Shown: positions 57,681 through 64,000 of the stretch, one piece after another | Position numbering within the stretch: position 1 is the first letter of the stretch | Layout: each line of letters begins with the position of its first letter | NCBI GenBank assembly: GCA_036936605.1 | Contig: JAUPFV010000001.1 | Location: forward strand, 343,491,081 to 343,555,080 | DNA length: 64,000 nucleotides | Direction: 5' to 3' | DNA from: Limnanthes douglasii subsp. nivea | Lineage: Eukaryota; Streptophyta; Magnoliopsida; Brassicales; Limnanthaceae | Made by a program: the position numbers and the translations under genes | Notes under the pieces: model-generated | The model's input: the letters and a program-made list of their open reading frames with translations, nothing else | Database searches by the model: none | What the model was told of the DNA's origin: nothing

Positions 57681-59420
57681 ACTCAGAAAGACCTTATGCG
57701 GAATCTCAAGTTAACAAGCCTAAGAAGGAATGGATAATTCGACCAAATAGTGGATCCAGTATGATCGGATGTGGAGTTGGAATTTTCTTGATTTCCCCTT
57801 TTGGAGATTCAGCGTACCAAGCTATACATTTCAGATTTAAGGCATCGAACAATGAAGCAAAATATGAAGCTGTTATAGCATGTCTAAGGTTAACTCAGAT
57901 ATGTGGTACCAAAACAATCCGACTGTTGTTCACTCACTTTTAATTATTCAGCATGCACAAGGATAATCTGAAACCAAGAAAGATCAGTTGGTGAAATACT
58001 TAAGGATATTTAAAAAAAAATTATAATGGTTTTAAATATGTTAAATACAAACATGTGCCAAGATCGGAAAATTTGATGGTTAATTCTCTGGCCATCATTG
58101 CAGATCTCGAAGCATACCCTTGGATTCTTGTACAATAATGTCCCTCTATAACAACAAATATTAAAATAGAAATTGACACTAAAGAGAATTTTCAAATATC
58201 AACCATAGTGAGTCAAGATTGGAGATATGGTATCCAATAGATTATTACTAATGGAATCCTACCTGAAGATAAAGGATTATCCAAGAAGTTAAATATAAAA
58301 GCACATGGGTTTTTGATTTTAAGAGAGGTCCTCTATAAAAACATCTTTCAGTAAGCCTTTATTACACTGCCTCAGATCTGATGAGTTTTTTATCTGAATT
58401 ATATGATGGGAAAAGATCAACCCACTGTGGATATAAGGCTTTAACCCGAAGGGTCTTATTGGCAGGGTATTATTGGCCATCTATTATGGCAGATTCTAAA
58501 GAATTGTTAGAAGATGTGATCCCTGACAAAGGTATGAAAATGCAATACATGTACCAGCAGTTCTGATGGAGTTACTATCTAAAGATTTCCCATGTGACAG
58601 ATGGGGCTTGACTTAATTGGACCCATTATGATGACTTCTAGAGGGTGTTTAACTATTATTTTGGCAAATAATTATTTCTCAAAGTAAATAGAAGATGCAC
58701 CCCTCTCCGTAATGACTTCCATAATAATAATTAAATTTATCATATATAACATTTGTTGTAGGTTTGGGATTTCTAGATGCATTACCATTGACAATCCTCA
58801 GTTTGAAAACAGGGATATATAAATGTTATGCGCATCGAGAGGAATTCATTATCGTTTCTCTTTGCCCTTTCACCCCAATCCAACAGATAGATAGAGGTGG
58901 TAACAGAACTATCTTGAGCAACTGGTAAATAGCCTAATTACTTATAAGATATATTATGGTCCTACCGAACCACTCCCCACCCTGCCACACAAGAATCACC
59001 ATTTTCCTTAGTTTATGGATTGCATACAATTGCATCAATAGAAGCTACTCTTCCTTCTTTGGGGGTTCAAAATTATTCCGAATAATATAATGAAGCTACA
59101 ATAAGAGCTCAATTTGATCTAATCAAAGAAAAAAGAATAAAATCCCACTTGAGAACCATTCACTATCATGGCTTGATGAGGAGTAGGTATGCGTCTAAAA
59201 TACGAAGAATAAATTTTGCAGTAGGGGACAAAGTCTAAATAAAAGTGTTCATGCACACGAAAGATAGAAAGTTCGGAAAGTTGGCTTCAAACTGAGAAGG
59301 GCCATGCACTGTGTATGAGAAGATTAAGCAGGGATCATACATGCTAGTTAATTATGAAGGCAATCTTTTGAGGCACCAATGGAATAATCAAAATCTAAGG
59401 TTATATCTACAATAAAATTA
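57680..59420 (+). pseudogene. Second RNase H and integrase of element 4, broken
   Basis: The second RNase H has MIGCGVGIFLISPFGDSAYQ and NNEAKYEAVIACLRLTQICG (57761-57943). The integrase N-terminal part is at 58381-58566 (GYKALTRRVLLAGYYWPSIM), followed by broken core pieces (LDLIGPIM near 58610, FAFSPQSNR region near 58870) and the C-terminal part near 59170-59400 (SRYASKIRRINFAVGDKV). Stops and shifts are frequent. Confidence 0.8.
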
Positions 59421-59476
59421 TGTTCTAAATATTTACTTTGTTATAGATCAATATAAATATTATGGGGCACACTTTT

Positions 59477-59511
59477 TCCTACCTTGGTGGCGCGGGGAGG
59501 TCTTAATGAGG
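59477..59511 (+). other. Conserved motif just 3' of pol in element 4
   Basis: CCTACCTTGGTGGCGCGGGG followed by AGGTCTTAATGAGG. It matches 798-832 and 27072-27106 on their minus strands, at the same place relative to the end of pol. Confidence 0.6.
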
Positions 59512-59569
59512 TGGCTGAATTGTCATTAATCTACCGTTTTTGCCTTTGAAAATGTGTTTCAAGAATATC

Positions 59570-59785
59570 AAATTTTTATTGCATTCGAATGGATTACCTT
59601 CGAATAGCTCAAGTATATCAAGTTTTTATTGCCTTTGAATGGTTCAAGAATATCAAGTTTGTATTGTCTTCGAATGGATTACTTTCGAATGGCCCAAGTA
59701 CACCAAGTTCTTATTTCCTTCGAATGACCCAAGTGTACTAAGTTCTTATTACCTTCGAATGGATTGCCTTTGAATATACTATATA
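59570..59785. repeat. Tandem repeats in the 3' UTR of element 4
   Basis: Repeats of (C/G)CCTTCGAATGGATT and CAAGTATATCAAGTTTTTATT alternate about six times with a period near 40 bp. They occupy the same position as the arrays in elements 1 and 2 but share no obvious sequence with them. Confidence 0.75.
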
Positions 59786-60059
59786 TATCAAGTTTTAATT
59801 TCTCATAAAATGAATCAAGTCTAATTGTGTTCGGATAAAAATGGAGGTGAGAATATATAATAGTAAATCAAAATAATAAACTGATATATAATATAAAGTG
59901 CTTTGGGTTGTCCGAGGACTTGACAAGATCCGATGAATATTACGAAATTCCTTGGCCAAAATCCAAGGACTTTGCACAAACATATCTGATCAAAATAACA
60001 AAAATGCCTTGCACACTTCAAGGGCTTACATAAAAACAGTAATATCAAAACATATTGGC

Positions 60060-62625
60060 CTCATGGCTCATTCCCATAAGCTTTTCCTTCTTTATGTTCA
60101 TCCAAACTCTCACTATCAGATTCTTCCTCATTCCCATCATCAGAATCATCCTTGAATGAATCATCAGAAATACCAAACTGGTCAGCCAAAAGTATGTCAT
60201 GAGGCAACAAATTTATTGGCACTTGTCCTTACAGATCCGTAAGGGCCAATTTGCAAAACCTCTTATGAAATAGCAGCCCATATATTATTTAATTGATTCA
60301 TCTCTCTTTTTTTAAATACTTTACTACTTTTTTCAGCATATGCATCCTTAACATCGGCTATATCTTCAACATTGCATTGAGAAAGGTAATTTCACCCTTT
60401 TTATCCTCGAAAGAATCTTCAAGCTTTTTCTTTTCATCCGATAAGAGATGAATGATAGCTTTGCCATCAGATTGCTTATTCTTTAAGAAGGTAATCTCCT
60501 CATAATTAGATGACTGCACACCTTTATAATCAGATTGCAGCTTGTTGCAATCAAATTTTGCTTCAACTAGCTCATCTTGAACGATTTTTACTTCTCCGTT
60601 TAGATTTTCAACCTTACATTTTTCTTCTTCAACAGAACTCTTCAAACTTCGGTTCTCAATCCGAAGAGAAGTGAATTCTTCAATGAGACCTCACTTGTCT
60701 CTTTAAATCAATGATTGGCTCCACATAGCCTAAAACTGCATACCCCAACTCATCATTCTCCTTGGACACTTCGAAGCGAACCCCGTCATATACCACAGTA
60801 GTTGCAGTATTGGTATGCTCGAGAAAGACAGAGCCAAAAGCATCGAAATCAAAGTTCCCTATGTCTTCCATTTGATGACCATCTCAAAAAAGTTGGCCTA
60901 TCATTTGGGGGAAGCAGTTCTTGTTTCGATGACTATGAGCTCTATTTTTGGATGAAAAAAATAATATTCCATCGTTTGCCTTAGTTCTCTTAAGAATTTC
61001 AGTAGCTCAAGGACGATTAGTAAAATACTCCCATGAAAGTTCCCGAACATGATTGGTCCTCCAAAGATGGGACCTCACAAAATATCTCGGGATGAAACAA
61101 TTATGGAACTCGTTGGATCATTTTTAATTGTCTCATTCGTTCAGCTTCCCAAATGTCACTTTTGCAGCCTCCAAGTATTGTAAGAAGGGTTTCAAAATAA
61201 CTGGAATAAGAAAAACCATAGGTAAACAATAAAAGTCATATTAAGTAATATAAATATAAATATATTTTGAAAAGACTGACGTGAACTCTTCCAATATCTT
61301 GTGAGAAAGTTCAGATTCATTTTAGAGATAATCTTCTTACCATTTTCCCAAGGACCACTAATAAAGATGAATTGATTTTTCCAAATATTGTCGCCTCCAA
61401 GAGTTTATCTACCATCTTATAGATATTCCTCATATTAAATTAATAATAAAGAATATAACAATTGCGATACAAACCCACCACACCAGCCAATTGTTCGATG
61501 AGCATCAAATCTTTAATAACATTGAGGTTATGATGCACGCTAACAATAAAAACCAAGCATTGGGGCTAGCTTAGCTTGGGCACAACATGACCAAACTGAA
61601 ATATCTCACTATTTTGGGGTCCAAAGGAAAGCGAAGTCCCTAATTGAGCACATTCGTATAGACCACCAACTCACTAGCCCTACAGTTCATCGAAGTTTCC
61701 ACGGATTGGGGTAGCTTAATCCTAACTGAATCAGGGAATCCTCATTTAGCTTGAAGCCCCTCTAGTTTAGATTCTTAGAAATAGACATAGGATATTTTTT
61801 TGTAAGGCCAAAAGATATTTGACACTAAAGTTGGTGAAATTAGGCCCAACTCGTCCGATGAGAGACTGGGGAAGCGACTCAGATTCTCTTGAAGAGGCTT
61901 TATCTTTTCCCTTATCATCACCTACTTGTGGGACCCTTTGGATTTGTTTCCCTTGTTGGCTTAAGAGTTTCCCCGGTCTGACAAGATGTCTCAAAAGAGA
62001 TGTCTTCGTCACTTCCGTGTTTTCTTACATGACTTGTGGTATTTGTTATGAAGTTCCACTAGGCTGAGCACTAAGGTTTAAGATTCAACTGATACACTTG
62101 TAAGATTTTCCTGTACGTTTGAACCCGATGGGAGTTCGGTATCATTGGTTTCTCTTTCCGTGATTGGAACTTGTGTTGAGGGATTGTTAGTAACTGTGAT
62201 CGTTTTGGTTGTCTTATTTGGTCTAAAAGGATTTGTTTTTCCTTAGAAATCGTGTAACTCTAAGCGGAGTACTCTCATCAATGTCCGACCCCATAACTAT
62301 GAAAGTTGAAGGTGTTCAACAGCTGGTGACCCCTCGGGTTTGGGATGACTTGATTGACTGATGAGAATGACTAAGTGACGTAAACAACTGGGTTGTCGAG
62401 GTAGGTTCAGAAGAAATGTGATGCTTATTGTAAGGGTACCCCCCCCCAGAATTATGTAGTCTGAGTTGTAACAAATTTATCCGAAGAGGTGGGTAACCCA
62501 GCACCAACTCTTGTTTTCTTTTTCTCTTTTTCTAATTTAAATAAGTTAAGCGAATCACCCTCGATTAGAGAATTCCTGGTTGTAAACATACAAACCCTAA
62601 AAAACGTCGGTAAGGGTGATTTGTG
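60060..62625 (-). pseudogene. Antisense extra ORF of element 4, broken
   Basis: On the minus strand the coding-like region runs from about 62625 (ATG downstream of a TATA box) to about 60060. The C-terminal part is best preserved: a predicted coiled coil at 60645-60358 (VEEEKCKVENLNGEVKIVQD), preceded by 60871-60680, and an acidic tail near 60180-60075 (DSDDGNEEESDSESLDEHKE), the same layout as in elements 1 and 2. A Ser/Lys-rich part lies at 62012-61767. The globular middle (61760-60900) is broken. Function unknown. Confidence 0.6.
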
Positions 62626-62727
62626 GTGGCCAATGTGGAGGGGGAAAGAGAAATTTCATCTGAAAAAACTGAAGGCTTAAGAAAAATATTTCTCACTTTA
62701 GAAATACCAACAGTAGAAATGAAAGAG

Positions 62728-62736
62728 ATTTATATA
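62728..62736 (-). promoter_or_regulatory. TATA box upstream of the antisense ORF of element 4
   Basis: The minus strand reads TATATAAAT about 110 bp upstream of the first minus-strand ATG. Position and orientation match the TATAAATA upstream of the element 2 antisense ORF. Confidence 0.4.
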
Positions 62737-63026
62737 AGGGCTAAGAAACGTTTTAGTGCATACTAGGGAATGGGAATCGACAGAAATAGCCAAGGGGCTA
62801 TAAAAAAGTGTAACCATTTCTCTCATTTGATCGGATGGTTTTACCTAGGGTAAACCAAGATCGTAGGTCCAATAAAAAAATTGACACGCATTTCAGAAAG
62901 TAACTAGTCAAAAGTTGTAACCTCTGGATACTAACCGTTCTTAAATAAACCATCGGATACTGTTCAAAAACGGTTTGAATATATTAGCTCTCCTTAAATG
63001 CTTATGAGAGAGCTAAGGGGGCTAGA

Positions 63027-63329
63027 TGATAGGATCAAATTTTGTTGGAGGCCAAGATCAGATTTATCTTAAGGGGCATTTTAGAATCATAATAAAAACC
63101 ATGTTGAGTACGCCGAGTACTTAATGACTAAGTTGTGTACCTTCTTCATATGTTCTTGTGATTGGGGGCTCAAATTGTCCAAAAAAAAACATTTAATTGA
63201 TTGGTTGATTTTCTCTCTCTACTTATTAATAGTTAGGACCTCTATTATATCTCTACTCTTTACTCAAAATTAGATACAGTAACTAAAAACTTACCTTAAA
63301 TACCCTCCAATCATATTTTAGCATCACCA
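63027..63329 (+). repeat. 3' LTR of element 4
   Basis: 303 bp, starts TGATAGGATC and ends GCATCACCA. Compared with the left LTR it lacks about 60 bp in the middle, including the TATA box. Confidence 0.85.
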
Positions 63330-64000
63330 ATGACCATCATATTTTCCTGCTTCAGAGCAGTCTTAACTAATGGTCTTTGTATTGCTGCTTGGTTGCCTAC
63401 GAGAGCCTGTTGTTGGACCCATGCATGTATCTTAACAAATATTGTTAGCTTGTCATTAATTTTGAGTCTCCTCTTTAGAGCTATGTCTTCCATCCTGTCA
63501 TGATCGATGGTCTTGTGGTATTTTCATAACATGTTACTCATTTCTTCTCTACGTCTCTGAATTGGAAAAGGTTTTCTAAATTTGACAAAATTCTTAGTCT
63601 TATCAAATATAATAGCAACATTCTCTATTAGTTCTACAAATTTATGAGGTCGAACCCACTGGTTTGTTCTTGGTATTCGTTGCTGAGCTAAGGCTGTTGA
63701 TTTACTCTTGGTTGTGAAAACATTTAATTTAGACTTTTTTTTGATGAAAATGAGTAAAATTTTATGATTAAAAACTTTGAACTTGCTAATGCTGGTAAAT
63801 TAGAGAATATTTTTGAATTCGTCTTTGTTGTGGAACTGGAACAAGTCTCAATCTCTTAGACTCTTCTACTTTAATTGTTTTTCAACCTGAGCCAGAAGAG
63901 CACCAAAAGTCAAAGCTTTCTTCCTAGTATAAAATTAGCACAAATGACTTGCTCATGGAAATTTTCTAAACCATTCTTTATAAAATAAAGTGACCCTTAT
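63330..64000 (-). mobile_element. Element 5, part B (gag), continuing beyond the window
   Basis: Minus-strand gag sequence resumes directly after element 4: WVRPHKFVELIENVAIIFDK (near 63655-63600), MEDIALKRRLKINDKLTIFV (63493-63430), then QENMMVI next to the insertion site. The order matches the gag end of element 1 (5190-4880). The upstream part of gag and the 5' LTR lie beyond base 64000. Confidence 0.8.

Larger units (their letters stand above)
53258..63334 (+). mobile_element. Element 4: 10-kb Tat-lineage Gypsy element inserted into element 5
   Basis: The element spans 53263-63329, flanked by ATGAC at 53258-53262 and 63330-63334. LTRs: 53263-53623 and 63027-63329. Plus-strand order: PBS (from 53627), gag, protease, reverse transcriptase, RNase H, second RNase H, integrase, conserved motif, 3' UTR repeats; then an antisense (minus) ORF and a polypurine tract (about 63012-63026, AGCTAAGGGGGCTAGA). 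Left and right flanks are consecutive parts of the gag-protease boundary of element 5, on the opposite strand. All coding parts are broken. Confidence 0.92.

Overview
The window is plant nuclear DNA, most likely from a eudicot. It holds two complete intron-containing nuclear genes with GT-AG introns, a nuclear-type tRNA-Leu, and plant-specific mobile families: Ty3/Gypsy Tat-lineage elements, a Tork/Tnt1-type Copia element, a MURA/Ulp1 MULE remnant, a tRNA-derived SINE and a plant mobile domain (PMD) gene. The species cannot be named from the sequence alone. Roughly four fifths of the window is transposon-derived.

Layout. (1) 1-7031: a Tat-lineage Gypsy element read on the minus strand (element 1). 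Its 3' LTR lies outside the window, its 5' LTR is at 6554-7031, and the end of an antisense plus-strand ORF is at 3-404. (2) 7037-15947: a decayed MULE-like region with a MURA transposase C-terminus on the plus strand, Ulp1-protease and acidic-protein remnants on the minus strand, and many blocks of a degenerate ~25-bp repeat. (3) 15948-20770: element 3, a plus-strand Tat element with both LTRs but no integrase. (4) 20771-22570: AT-rich spacer with a (TA)n tract, a strong foldback and a SINE with target-site duplication. (5) 22575-33110: a PMD gene split by element 2, a minus-strand Tat element (22978-31554) with 5-bp duplications. (6) 33513-38891: a minus-strand Copia element. (7) 39796-44819: INTS7 (Integrator subunit 7), seven coding exons, apparently intact. 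(8) 45145-45228: tRNA-Leu(CAA). (9) 45693-46565: a truncated CC-NB-type resistance-gene relative. (10) 49635-46910: an OSB-type organellar single-stranded-DNA-binding protein, seven exons, apparently intact. (11) 50530-64000: a minus-strand Tat remnant (element 5) split by a 10-kb plus-strand Tat element (element 4, 53263-63329) with 5-bp duplications.

How the pieces relate. Elements 1, 3, 4 and 5 form one Tat family: similar gag, PBS beginning TGGCGAC, and a 3-nt gap between LTR and PBS wherever the LTR-PBS junction is present (1, 3 and 4). Element 2 is a more distant Tat relative with a PBS beginning TGGCGCC. Elements 1, 2 and 4 carry an extra ORF downstream of pol in antisense orientation, and a conserved ~33-bp palindromic motif just after the end of pol. 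Elements 2 and 4 show a TATA box upstream of the antisense ORF. All five are broken by stops, frameshifts or deletions; several losses fit C-to-T or G-to-A transitions, as expected of old methylated copies. INTS7 and OSB form a small gene island between the Copia element and the element 4/5 nest.
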